This document shows positions 34,876 through 42,968 of a stretch of 64,000 nucleotides of DNA, piece after piece. A program made the position numbers and the translations under genes. The notes under the pieces are model-generated. The model was not told the DNA's origin and made no database searches. It saw only the letters and a list, made by a program, of their open reading frames with translations. This DNA comes from Gordonia polyisoprenivorans (GTDB lineage: Bacteria > Actinomycetota > Actinomycetes > Mycobacteriales > Mycobacteriaceae). Location of the stretch: the NCBI RefSeq assembly GCF_017654315.1, contig NZ_CP072203.1, positions 2,976,001 through 3,040,000 of the forward strand, in the 5' to 3' direction. Numbering within the stretch: position 1 is the first letter of the stretch; every line of letters begins with the position of its first letter.

Positions 34876-36657
34876 TCACCACGTGCGCAGCGGTACATCG
34901 GGGATCAGAGGAGTGGGGAGCGAGGGAGGTGTGCCCGGTGGCCCCGCGTGCCCGCCATTGCCGGGCAGCGGCGGCACCGGGCCGATTGTGGGTTGTGACG
35001 CGTCACGGATCCTGTCGAGGATCTCCGCGAGCGTCTCAGTGCTGGTGTGGTGTGTCCCGGTGATCACCCCGACCATCGCCGCGAAGGCGTCCGACTCGGG
35101 GTCGTTGAAGTACGACCCGTGCGCCGACAGTCCGAACAGCCACTCCCCGTTGCCATCTCGTCCGGTGGGCAATGGTTGGTAGCCCGCCAGGTCGGGGCTG
35201 TCGCCGAGGGTGTTGTCGGGTATGAGGCGCGACATCATGATGGGGTCGAAGGGTGCGGTGATGGTGTACCGGTGCACACCTGGACTGTTCGCAGCCGCCC
35301 CCAGTACGCCGGTTCCGGCCGACGACGCGTGAATGACGTTGTCGGCGCGCAATCCGAGCTGATCGGCGGTTCCCACGATGGTCCCGCCGTAGGAGTGCCC
35401 GAGGTAGGTCGTCGTAGCCGACGGCGCGATCGAGGCGATCTCGGCGTCGAGGGCGTGGCCGAAATCGACCAGCCGCGGCGCCATCTCGAGTGCGAACTGC
35501 GGATCGACGGCGGAGTCGTCGATGACCGATGCCAAGGCCTTGACCTGGTCGAGGGGATTGGTCGAGATCGGCAACCGCGGTGGGTTGACCACGTTTTGCG
35601 GAAAGTCGCCGTCGAGGTAGATGAACACCGGACCACACGTCTGCTCCGCCAGGTTGTAGGCCGCTGTCCAGTTGCCACCGCCGTAGCCGCGCGCGTTGGT
35701 GCCGGTACCGGGTACGTAGACGGTGGCGTTGCGGGTGGTGGGTGTGAGCGCGCCGACCATCTCGACCAGCCGTGGGTTGTCACCGTCGGTGAAGGAGACG
35801 AACACGCGCTCGGTGTGTGCCGTCAGTGGGGCGTTGGGTGCGTGGCCCTGGCCCGACGAGTACGGCGCCTTGCGCTGCTCGAGAAAGGACTGCAGCATTC
35901 GTGCGCGGTCGGTGTCGACGCCGTGCGTGCGGATCTCGCCGGCCAGCGCGTTGCGGATGCTGATCTCGTTGGCGACACCGCGCATCTCGAAGGGAACGCC
36001 GTTCAGGTTTCCCATGGTCTCGGGGTCGGCCTGGATGAGCCGCCGCAGATCGTCGGCGTCGGTCTGGGCGAGCAGAGTGCGCCGCTGGTCGACGTCGAGC
36101 GAGTTCAGGGTCCGAACCATCGCATCCGGGTCCATGGTGCCCAGACCTGGCACCGTCACGTCCGGCTGGCCCAGGATCATCGAGGCGAGGTCGGCGCGCA
36201 GATCGTCGAGTCTGGTGCCGTAGAGTTCGTCGACCTCGTCGAGAACCCGAAGGCCCTGCTGGATCCAGGCCTGGAACGCCGCGGCGTCCGCTGATCTCGT
36301 CGCCAGCGAATGGGAGACCGTGCCCTCGTCGGTGACGGTGAAACCGAGCCGCCGCGCCTCGTCGACGGCGGCGAGTAGCTCACTGCGTGCCTGCTCGAGG
36401 TCTGTGCGGGCATCGGCGGCTTCATCGGCGATCTGCTGCAACACATTTCGCACCTCGTAGGCGTGATCGTGTTCCTGGCGCAGGCGGGCGAGGGCCGCGT
36501 CATGTGTCTTGCCGTGCCACTCGCTTGGCCGAAGTGCGCTGCCGAGCGCGACGTCGAGTCCCTGCTCGAGAACACCCGCGGCAGTGGTGGCTGCGTCTGC
36601 TGCCGCAGAGATGTCGGCCACGGGCCAGGCGCGGGCAGCGGAGATGGAGAGGCGCAT
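34876..36657 (-). CDS. DUF1023-type alpha/beta hydrolase with N-terminal helical domain
   Basis: A 593-residue protein. The N-terminal half is helical and Ala/Glu-rich (EHDHAYEVRNVLQQIADEAAD) and may interact with the small upstream protein. The C-terminal half (about residues 290-520) is an alpha/beta hydrolase with nucleophile elbow LGHSYGG. The family is common in mycolate actinomycetes, often beside small WXG-like proteins, but its substrate is not established. ATG 36657 overlaps the stop of the upstream gene (ATGA), so the longer in-frame extension to 36894 is not used. The C-terminus is Pro/Gly-rich. Confidence 0.82.
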   Translation of the reverse strand: MRLSISAARAWPVADISAAADAATTAAGVLEQGLDVALGSALRPSEWHGKTHDAALARLRQEHDHAYEVRNVLQQIADEAADARTDLEQARSELLAAVDEARRLGFTVTDEGTVSHSLATRSADAAAFQAWIQQGLRVLDEVDELYGTRLDDLRADLASMILGQPDVTVPGLGTMDPDAMVRTLNSLDVDQRRTLLAQTDADDLRRLIQADPETMGNLNGVPFEMRGVANEISIRNALAGEIRTHGVDTDRARMLQSFLEQRKAPYSSGQGHAPNAPLTAHTERVFVSFTDGDNPRLVEMVGALTPTTRNATVYVPGTGTNARGYGGGNWTAAYNLAEQTCGPVFIYLDGDFPQNVVNPPRLPISTNPLDQVKALASVIDDSAVDPQFALEMAPRLVDFGHALDAEIASIAPSATTTYLGHSYGGTIVGTADQLGLRADNVIHASSAGTGVLGAAANSPGVHRYTITAPFDPIMMSRLIPDNTLGDSPDLAGYQPLPTGRDGNGEWLFGLSAHGSYFNDPESDAFAAMVGVITGTHHTSTETLAEILDRIRDASQPTIGPVPPLPGNGGHAGPPGTPPSLPTPLIPDVPLRTW

Positions 36658-37010
36658 CAGCGTTGCGGCAACAGGTCGAAGGCGCGTCCGGCCGCGGCGT
36701 CGCTCGCCTGTGCGTCGGCGCTGAATTGCTGCAGCGCAACGCTCATCGCCAGCAGGCGATCGGCGATCGAGTCGGCGGCCGCGCGGCTGGGTTCGGCCAG
36801 TGAGCGCAGGGCTGTGGTGACCCGGGTCGGTGGTCCGTCGACATGCAACCCGTCGAACGGAATGTCGGCGATGAATCGGGCGCGTTCTCGCCAACCGGCG
36901 CAGATTCCGGCGAGCTCGTCCGGGTCTATGCCGAACAGTGAGTCGTCGTCAGCTAAGACGCGCTCGATGGTGTCGGGCAGCATCGTCAGCAGATGTGAGA
37001 ACGGTGTCAT
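36657..37010 (-). CDS. Small helical protein coupled to the DUF1023 hydrolase
   Basis: A 117-residue, mostly helical protein with a WRERARFI motif near residue 37 and a long C-terminal Ala-rich helix (ADSIADRLLAMSVALQQFSADAQ). In size and pattern it resembles WXG100/ESX-like or type VII secretion-associated helical hairpins, though no clear WXG is present. ATGA overlap with the hydrolase indicates translational coupling. ATG 37010 was chosen because a C-rich region lies upstream and the true helix begins after it. Confidence 0.7.
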   Translation of the reverse strand: MTPFSHLLTMLPDTIERVLADDDSLFGIDPDELAGICAGWRERARFIADIPFDGLHVDGPPTRVTTALRSLAEPSRAAADSIADRLLAMSVALQQFSADAQASDAAAGRAFDLLPQR

Positions 37011-37180
37011 GGGTCCCCTCCGGCGTCGTGGTTCGGTCGAGTCGGTCGACCTGATGCATTGGACGCGGCGAGGGGGCCGATCGGTTCCATGCTTCACGGT
37101 GGTTGTGCACACGTGATGGGGCGGTGCGCCGATAGCCGTCGAAGGAACTTGCCGCTGGATCGACCCGGTGTGCGGGTGCG

Positions 37181-37531
37181 TCAGTCGTACTGGATGTACT
37201 CGACAACAGCACCATCGGGATGTCTGGCGATCAACCGTGGACCGTTGGGTGCGGGTGCGGGCCCCTCGAGGACAGTGCCTCCGAGGTCGGCGACGGTGCG
37301 CTCCACCACCGCGACGTCGCGGACGATGACGGTCGCGGTCCGTGAGCGCGCCTGCTCATCGCCGCCCTCGATCAGCAGGAACGCGCCGACCGTGGCGAGG
37401 CGGATATCTCGAAATCCGAAAGTCTGTGGCTCGTTGCCGGTGAGCTCGCAATACAACGGCAGCGCCGCGTCGAGATCGTCGACGTGGACGCGGGCAAGGG
37501 CGGCAACGATGTTGGAGGGGGCGTCGGTCAT
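37181..37531 (-). CDS. VOC/glyoxalase-like protein
   Basis: A 116-residue single-module vicinal-oxygen-chelate protein: VHVDDLDAALPLYCELTG at the N-terminus, then ATVGAFLLIEGG, and HPDGAVVEYIQYD at the C-terminus with the metal-binding Glu position. The alternation of beta-alpha-beta-beta-beta elements is typical. It may bind metal and a small ligand or antibiotic; specificity is not readable. The gene lies at the left edge of the accessory island. Confidence 0.82.
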   Translation of the reverse strand: MTDAPSNIVAALARVHVDDLDAALPLYCELTGNEPQTFGFRDIRLATVGAFLLIEGGDEQARSRTATVIVRDVAVVERTVADLGGTVLEGPAPAPNGPRLIARHPDGAVVEYIQYD

Positions 37532-37610
37532 CTCGGGGCAACGCGGACGGGGCCGACGCTGTTCCGCTCCCGCGGGCGCACACCGGCCGGAGGCCGGAAG
37601 GGATGTCACA

Positions 37611-38033
37611 GTGCGCCTCCGTGGATCTCTTTCAAACCCGCCGAACGGGTTCGACGCCCTTCCGCGTAAGGCAAACCCGCCGGATCGGACGGTGAAGGGA
37701 CTACCCGTCGAGGCGTCCACCCGTCAGGGCAGTCGCCAACTCCGCAAGCTCACACCCCACGAGGTCGAGTCGCTGATCAGCGAGTACCAGGACGGGGCGA
37801 CCGCTCGTGATCTGGCCACCATGTACGGCATCCACCGCATGACCGTGACCCGTCATATACAGCGCAGCGGACACCAGACCAGACCGGTGCGATCGTTCGA
37901 GGGAGATCAGCTCCAAGAGCTTATTGCCGACTACCGTGCCGGCCACTCGACCAATGCGCTCGGACGCAAGTACGGCGTGGCGGGTAGCACAGTCGCGCGA
38001 ACGTTACGGCAGCACGGAGTGGGACTTCGCTGA
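37611..38033 (+). CDS. Double-HTH protein related to recombinase/transposase HTH regions (intact copy)
   Basis: A 140-residue protein. The first HTH is VESLISEYQDGATARDLATMYGIHRMTVTRHI and the second is LQELIADYRAGHSTNALGRKYGVAGSTVARTL, like the C-terminal HTH of serine resolvases and IS630/Tc-type HTHs, but with no catalytic domain. GTG 37611 starts a conserved leader (VRLRGSLSNPP) that is also found at 42736, next to a second copy of the gene. The upstream 35 bp, including a GGCCGG-rich palindrome, is also repeated there. It may be an orphan DNA-binding part of a mobile element or a regulator. Confidence 0.65.
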   Translation: MRLRGSLSNPPNGFDALPRKANPPDRTVKGLPVEASTRQGSRQLRKLTPHEVESLISEYQDGATARDLATMYGIHRMTVTRHIQRSGHQTRPVRSFEGDQLQELIADYRAGHSTNALGRKYGVAGSTVARTLRQHGVGLR

Positions 38034-38049
38034 CACCCCACAGCGCACC

Positions 38050-38536
38050 TCAGTTATGAGGTGTCCTCCGATAGCGGATGTCCAAGGTCGATGACCTTGC
38101 CCTGGTCATCGAGTTCGGACGTACACTCCCGGAGATTCGGATCCGAGCAACAAGCCACCTGGCAGCACGTTCGGAAACTACAAGGCGGTTGAGGCGCTGT
38201 AAGCCGAAATCGTCAACCAACGGAGTACCCACGACGATCAAACACTCCAATGGCGGAATAACGATCTGATCGGCATACTCCGACCACGACTCGATCACCG
38301 TCTCCGTCACTGGCCCGAACCTAAAACCTGAGAAATCTGTACGCCGCAACGCATCAGCCAGCTCGGTAGTTACCACGTAAGCGCCACGTGCTTTGATGAT
38401 CTCCGAGCGCAGCGGAAACTCGAATCCCAACTTTGCCGAAGTGACACGGGGGGGGGGGGGGGGGATCGAAACTATTATCCCAGGTGCCTTCGCGGAAGTT
38501 GGCCGGAACCTCCGGACGGAGCCTGTAGAATTTCAT
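38050..38536 (-). pseudogene. Imm11-family (DUF1629-like) immunity gene broken at a 17-G tract
   Basis: The N-terminal part (MKFYRLRPEVP, TWDNSFD) lies in one frame from 38536, and the remainder (GFEFPLRSEIIKARGAYVVT, ALRRTDFSGF, VVGTPLVDDFGLQRLNRLVVSERA) lies in another. The switch falls in a run of 17 Gs at 38448-38464 (Pro codons on this strand). Removing one G or adding two restores a single protein of about 160 residues, with the DDFGL...LVVSERA pattern of Imm11 immunity proteins. A GGAG sits 7 nt before the ATG. The gene is either phase-variable, recently broken, or mis-assembled. No matching intact toxin is adjacent, only a secreted-protein tail at 38655. Confidence 0.65.
38448..38464. 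repeat. Poly-G tract of 17 in a coding sequence
   Basis: Seventeen consecutive Gs (Cs on the coding strand). This is a hypermutable length, and it decides the reading frame of the Imm11-like gene. Confidence 0.95.
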
Positions 38537-38654
38537 GCGGTCTCCGTTTGTCCTGTGCTGCCAAATCCAATCGTATCTGATGCAGCGGAAATGGTCGTGA
38601 GAGCTTCACCTTGTAGCATTAGGAATACGTTGGGTTCTTCTGAAACGGACGGGA

Positions 38655-38811
38655 TTACTCTGACACCGGATATTGACAGATCGTACCTGCTGATGTCTGG
38701 ATTTGGCTCCACCAGGGGCAGTTTGGGTTGTATCCTTGTGGACCGTTGGGTGTAATGGGATCGGGAATCTCACGGACCTGCCCGGGTGCGAGAGCTGGTG
38801 AATCAGGCCCT
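38655..38811 (-). pseudogene. C-terminal fragment of a secreted/toxin-like protein
   Basis: The frame ending at 38655 reads SPALAPGQVREIPDPI, NGPQGYNPNCPWWSQIQ, and TICQYPVSE. It is Pro-rich with two Cys, like the tail of an exported protein. Its upstream end meets a remnant of the double-HTH gene tail at about 38812-38840 (plus strand, encoding GVDLQRR and a stop), which is a recombination junction. It is placed as the likely remnant partner of the Imm11-like gene; 118 bp separate them. Low certainty on function. Confidence 0.4.
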
Positions 38812-38840
38812 TGCCGGAGTTGATCTACAACGACGATAGA
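38812..38840 (+). pseudogene. 3'-end remnant of the double-HTH gene
   Basis: About 29 bp encode GVDLQRR and a stop. They match the last codons of the copy ending at 45799 (GVDLRRR). It is the third trace of this gene in the island. Confidence 0.6.
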
Positions 38841-38877
38841 TAGCAAACTCAGTAGCCGAGTTCGCTGTAGGTTTTCA

Positions 38878-40349
38878 GGCTCTTCCGAATTCAGAGTGCG
38901 TGTAGGCGTTCTGCGAGTTGGCCGGAGTGGATGAGTGACCGCAAGATGTAGTGGTTGAGGTTGCGGAACCCGAGGGCGATACCGCGGAGGTGTTCGAGGC
39001 GTCCGTTGATGGCTTCGACTGGGCCGTTGGAGGCGCCGGTGTCGAAGTAGGCGAGGATCTCGGCACGTCGGGCCCACAACGACCGTCCGAGTTGAGCTAC
39101 CTCGGCGAGACCGGCGGGTAGGCCGGTGTTGATCTTCTTGAGTAGCTTGTACATCGCGATCTTCCCGTCCCGCTTGTTCGGCTGGTCGTAGGCGTCGATC
39201 AACTCCTGGTAGATCGCGTAGGTGACCGCCACGGCCACGTGCTCCTCCCGGGCGTCCAGACCGGTGCGTAGGCGGGTCTTCTGTGTGTCGGTGAGCAGCC
39301 CGATCCGGGTCAGCAGGGTCCGGCGGATGCCGTAGAGCGGATCCCCGGATCGGCCCCGATGTCCGCACGTATCCTGTTGTATGCGTTGACGACACAGGGT
39401 GAGTTTCTCCGCGGCCAGATGCACCACATGAAACGGATCCATCACCGCCCGCGCCTTGTCCAGAGATTCCGCGGCCGCGGCGCGGTAGCCGGTGAACCCG
39501 TCCATCGTGACCACCCGGATACGATCCCGGAACGCCTGATCGCGGGCGTCGAGCCAGTCCTTCAACGCGGCTTTCGAGCGGCCGGCGACCATATCCACCA
39601 GCCGTGCCGGTCCGGTCCCGTCGACGATCGGGGTGAGGTCGACGAGCACCGTCACGAAACTCGACTCCCCCTGGCCACGAACATGTTTCCACTTGTGCTC
39701 ATCCACGCCGAGAACGCGGACGCCGGCCAGGCGTGCGGGCGCGGCGGCCAGCGTCCGGGCTGCCTCACACGCCAGAGTGTTGACGGTGTTCCAGCTCAAC
39801 CCCACCGCGGCCGCCGCCGCGGTGACGCTCATTTTGTCGCAGATCATCGACCGCATGATCCAGGTGGTGGTGCGGCGGGTGACCTGCGCCCGCGGTGCCA
39901 CGATCGCAGTCAGGTCAGCCCGGAAGATCGACGTCGCGCAGTCGCTGGTGGCGCACACATAGCGGGGCACCGTCAGGTGCAGCCGGGTCGGGTGCCCGAC
40001 GATCGGCAGATCGGCGACCTCGCGGTCGACGTGATCACGCAGCCGGCCTGCGTGCCCGCAGGCCGGGCAGGTGTTCTTCGGGGCCAGGAGCTGGCAGAAC
40101 AGGTGGGTGCGATCCTCGCCGTCGACGGCGGCGTCGGTGATCGTCACGCCCAGTTCGATGGTGCGGCAAATCGTGTCGGCAATAGCGCTACGCTGCGTCA
40201 TGGGTCCTGTGAGTGTTCGGATGAGTGTGTAGGAGCTTTCATCTTCACACCACAGGACCCGCCCACATCACGCGGCTCACACCCGAAAATCCGGCCTACA
40301 TCTTGTGGTCGATAGAACCTGTTTCACGCACCGTCAATCCTGAAGAGCC
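38878..40349 (-). mobile_element. ISL3-family insertion sequence
   Basis: A 1472-bp element bounded by inverted repeats GGCTCTTCCGAATT (left) and GGCTCTTCAGGATT (right, complement). It is flanked by a perfect 8-bp duplication GGTTTTCA at 38870-38877 and 40350-40357, the size known for ISL3. It contains one intact transposase. It interrupts the 118-residue gene. Confidence 0.93.
38891..40201 (-). CDS. ISL3-family transposase
   Basis: A 436-residue DDE transposase. The N-terminal zinc-binding segment is CPACGHAGRLRDH and a second pair is CATSDCATS; an HTH follows (VTAAAAAVGLSWNTVNTL). The catalytic residues are likely the Asp in VLGVDEHKW, the Asp in VVTMDGFTGY, and the Glu in NGPVEAINGR. The frame is full length and intact, so the element may be active. 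Confidence 0.93.
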   Translation of the reverse strand: MTQRSAIADTICRTIELGVTITDAAVDGEDRTHLFCQLLAPKNTCPACGHAGRLRDHVDREVADLPIVGHPTRLHLTVPRYVCATSDCATSIFRADLTAIVAPRAQVTRRTTTWIMRSMICDKMSVTAAAAAVGLSWNTVNTLACEAARTLAAAPARLAGVRVLGVDEHKWKHVRGQGESSFVTVLVDLTPIVDGTGPARLVDMVAGRSKAALKDWLDARDQAFRDRIRVVTMDGFTGYRAAAAESLDKARAVMDPFHVVHLAAEKLTLCRQRIQQDTCGHRGRSGDPLYGIRRTLLTRIGLLTDTQKTRLRTGLDAREEHVAVAVTYAIYQELIDAYDQPNKRDGKIAMYKLLKKINTGLPAGLAEVAQLGRSLWARRAEILAYFDTGASNGPVEAINGRLEHLRGIALGFRNLNHYILRSLIHSGQLAERLHAL

Positions 40350-40723
40350 GGTTTTCACATTGCCTCGATCGGGCAGATGGAGAGGTGGTGAATCCCCGTA
40401 CCAGGTTTGCTCAACGGTGTCGATCAGCCCGTTCGCCACCCATAGAAGCAACTCGCCTACTAGTCGGCCTGAGCTGTCAATAACACCTAGTACGCCGGAA
40501 CACAGTCCGTCCGCAAGATGGCTGAGCGGGACTCCCTGCTTCACGTTCAGGCGAGCCATCGTCGGTGTCCCGTCCACAGTAACAACTGTCTTCATCTGTT
40601 GGCACACTGCATCGTCGCCTTGTTGATCGGCGAGGTAGAGTAATGCGTCACGCTGTTCAGGTAATAGGTCGATTATCATCGGTCGGTCATGTTTGAATCT
40701 GCTAGCCTAAGGGCGGTACCAAA

Positions 40724-40978
40724 TTACTCGAGGAGTTCGGCCACTTCGCTCTCATTTGGAGAATTACCAGACTCCAAACTAAGCGCGTTGATTATCTCAA
40801 TCTCCGACCAAATCCCTCGCAGGTCCTCAGCGTTCGCTTGGTTGCCATCGTCTTGGGATATTACAATTTCCTCCAGCAGCCATGAGAGAACATCGAGCGA
40901 CACCAGGCGCTGACTGTATCCGCCGCAGAACTCGTCAAGTCTCCTCGGCAAAGACTCATCACTATTCAATTCACGCAT
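40724..40978 (-). CDS. Small acidic hypothetical protein
   Basis: An 84-residue, very acidic, helical protein (SLDVLSWLLEEIVISQDDGN, IWSEIEIINAL). Codon use is AT-richer than in the flanking core genes. It lies 44 bp before the split 118-residue gene and about 110 bp after the 237-residue gene, on the same strand. Acidic small proteins in such islands are often immunity factors, but this is context only. Confidence 0.5.
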   Translation of the reverse strand: MRELNSDESLPRRLDEFCGGYSQRLVSLDVLSWLLEEIVISQDDGNQANAEDLRGIWSEIEIINALSLESGNSPNESEVAELLE

Positions 40979-41089
40979 ACTTTGTCACGTTGCCGTGTCG
41001 AGGTAAGACACAATTCACTTCCATGTGAGCCTCTCACTGTCAGGGCCATCTGGTACCCGCGGCCGTCTTCAACAGAGGTACCCACGTTC

Positions 41090-41803
41090 CTACGACAGAT
41101 CGAAATGCGCGCGGGCTTCCGCCAAAGTCATGGAGTATGCGCTGGCTTTGGCTTCTAATCGGCTTCTTACCAACACGCCCTGTTGACTGTAGAACTGTTC
41201 GTCCATGGGATACAGCCCGAGGTTCGCAGCATAATCCACGAGCATTTCCTCGGTGAAACGATCCTTCACCCTGCGCCTCTGATACGCAGACACATCCTCG
41301 AAGGGCAGCGGGTCGCCTTGCTGCTCGAAAGTCCAGCGGTTTCCGTCCTGGCCAACTCCCACTGAACGGGCGTAGTTCAACCATTCCGTGTCATGATCGG
41401 CGATCAGGAGAATGGAACGGCCCCCGTTGGGTTGCTTCGGTCTTGACACTTCCCGCTCCGGAACCATCATGAACGAAACTGCCTCGCACGGAAGTCGCCG
41501 AGCGAGACCACCGATCGGTGCCTCGTCTGCGCCGCTGAAGCCTCCGGCGAAGTATGCTGTCCATTCGGTGTTGCGTGTGGGCACGAGAAGTTCAGGGGGA
41601 GTGTAGCCCCGGACGAGGGGTTCGACGTGGGTGAGCATGGCACTTAGACCGCCGCCGACGGCAACGGACTCGACGTTGTGTCTTCCGTGGATTTCGACTC
41701 GCCAGTCTTCAAGTGCAGCGGCTACCGTGGCAGTAGGCGCTTTGAAGAATCCGATCGCCCAGGTTATCGGCGCGAACCGGCCGTCAAGCAAGTAGTGGGT
41801 CAT
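41090..41803 (-). CDS. Hypothetical 237-residue protein, orphan immunity candidate
   Basis: A soluble protein of 237 residues with no signal peptide or TM segment: MTHYLLDGRFAPITWAIGF, GGGLSAMLTHVEPLVRGY, and a hydrophilic C-terminus with EEMLVDYAANLGLYPMDEQFY. No family was recognised. ATG 41803 follows GAGAGGTGA about 10 nt upstream; the longer in-frame ORF would read through the porin-like fragment and is rejected. Its upstream region is a degenerate copy of the promoter and signal-peptide region of the porin gene at 51941, which heads a toxin operon. The gene is therefore placed where a module's immunity gene would remain after deletion. Confidence 0.55.
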   Translation of the reverse strand: MTHYLLDGRFAPITWAIGFFKAPTATVAAALEDWRVEIHGRHNVESVAVGGGLSAMLTHVEPLVRGYTPPELLVPTRNTEWTAYFAGGFSGADEAPIGGLARRLPCEAVSFMMVPEREVSRPKQPNGGRSILLIADHDTEWLNYARSVGVGQDGNRWTFEQQGDPLPFEDVSAYQRRRVKDRFTEEMLVDYAANLGLYPMDEQFYSQQGVLVRSRLEAKASAYSMTLAEARAHFDLS

Positions 41804-41838
41804 TGCGGTGTCACCTCTCGTCACGTTGGCACCTTTCG

Positions 41839-42192
41839 TCCGTGCGTTTCCTGATCTGCTGATCAGCAAACGAACTCGGTGCAGCACCAGACAACACCCG
41901 CCCCGATCACCGACGCGGCCACAGCGAGCGCCGCACACACGCCTGTCAGCTCCGATCGTCCTCACGCCCGACTGCCATCGCTCACCACGACACCGCCCCC
42001 ACCACATCAGTGCATCACAACAAAACTGTGATGCCAGATTCTGAACTGTTCTCGAATACCCAAACATGACTGACAGAATTCGGCAACCTAAAGATCGCCA
42101 TCGGTTTCTTTGATCCGGCAAGTGTGCTGGTCGCAGCAACATGCGAGAAATTCCGTACCGGAAACAATCCCCACGAATGGGGACACCGGAAT
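41839..42192 (-). pseudogene. Duplicated porin upstream region and signal-peptide fragment (decayed)
   Basis: About 350 bp align by eye with 52443-52823, the 5' part and upstream region of the MspA-like porin gene, in the same orientation. Shared stretches include CTGCTGATCAGCAAACGAAC, GACTGCCATCGCTCACCA and TTCGGCAACCTAAAGATCG. In this copy the start ATG has become GTG (CCACGAC instead of CCATGAC), and a frame break with TGA follows within eight codons. A 13-bp palindrome upstream (42151-42163) is conserved in both copies. Confidence 0.8.
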
Positions 42193-42735
42193 CGGTGGGC
42201 AAGGGTGGCAGGACCCACAGTGAGCCCGCTGGCCGCCGATCACCTGGGATACGCGGAGTGAGCCACCTATGATCGGCCCCGCCACGAGCCGTGTGGAGTA
42301 GACAGCCCGCATTGCGAAACACGTCGACCCTGCAGCCTCACCGGCGACCTCACAGCACCCCGCTCGGCATCGACGAAGGTCGACCCTGCTGACCGGCCCA
42401 GGAATGATCCGAGAATCAGCCCACCGAATCCAACACGCTTCGATCCGATCGGGAAGGACCCCATCCTCTGACGCGAAGCCAAGCCGCGAAGTGAAGCCTG
42501 GTCACGGCCACACAGTCCAACCGGAGACCTGAGACGTACAAGGAAAGGCGGACCGCAGCGACAACGACGAAACAGTTGAGAATAAGCGGTACCGATAGAG
42601 GAGCATGCATGCTCGTCTCCAGTACAAGAAACGCACATGGACCTGGAGACCAGCAAGGATGTCAGAGTGCGCCTGCATGAATCTCTTTCAAACACAGGAG
42701 GCGCACACCGGCCGGAGGCCGGCAACTATGTCACA
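42193..42735. other. Island spacer with no recognised gene
   Basis: Open frames here are short and overlapping, with no convincing start or motif. Near 42661-42700 a stretch resembling the leader of the double-HTH gene (GTCAGAGTGCGCCTGCATGA, then ATCTCTTTCAAACAC) appears as an imperfect copy of 42731-42770, so the leader is itself locally duplicated. Confidence 0.5.
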
Positions 42736-42968
42736 GTGCGCCTCCGTGGATCTCTTTCAAACCCGCCGACCGGGTTCGACGCCCTTTCACGTAAGGCGCA
42801 CCTGCCGGGTCGGACGGTGGAGGGACCGCCCGTAGAGGCGTCTACCCGTCTGTCAAGGGACAGCGGGAACTGCCCACCGGCGGTCATGAAGACTGCCCGT
42901 GGGCGGTTACGAGGGGGTGCCCGGTGGCGGACATGAATCTGCCCGCTGGTCCGCTGCCGGGGGTGGGG

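Larger units (their letters stand above)
38849..40679 (-). pseudogene. Approximately 118-residue small gene split by the ISL3 element
   Basis: From 40679 the frame encodes MIIDLLPEQRDALLYLADQQ, a middle GELLLWVANGLIDTVEQ, and HLPDRGNVKT. It is then cut by the ISL3 element. The missing end (TYSELGY, stop at 38849-38851) is on the other side. The 8-bp target duplication GGTTTTCA falls inside the coding sequence. A second copy of this 3' end lies at 45809-45872. It is probably an immunity-like or accessory gene of the same minus-strand cluster (41803 to 40679). Function unknown. Confidence 0.65.

Noticed and set aside
37059..37610. Upstream extension of the double-HTH protein
   Set aside because: Antisense to the VOC gene; the repeat shared with the second copy starts near the GTG at 37611.
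41804..42322. N-terminal extension of the 237-residue gene
   Set aside because: It translates the decayed porin fragment out of its native frame; no start with a ribosome binding site.
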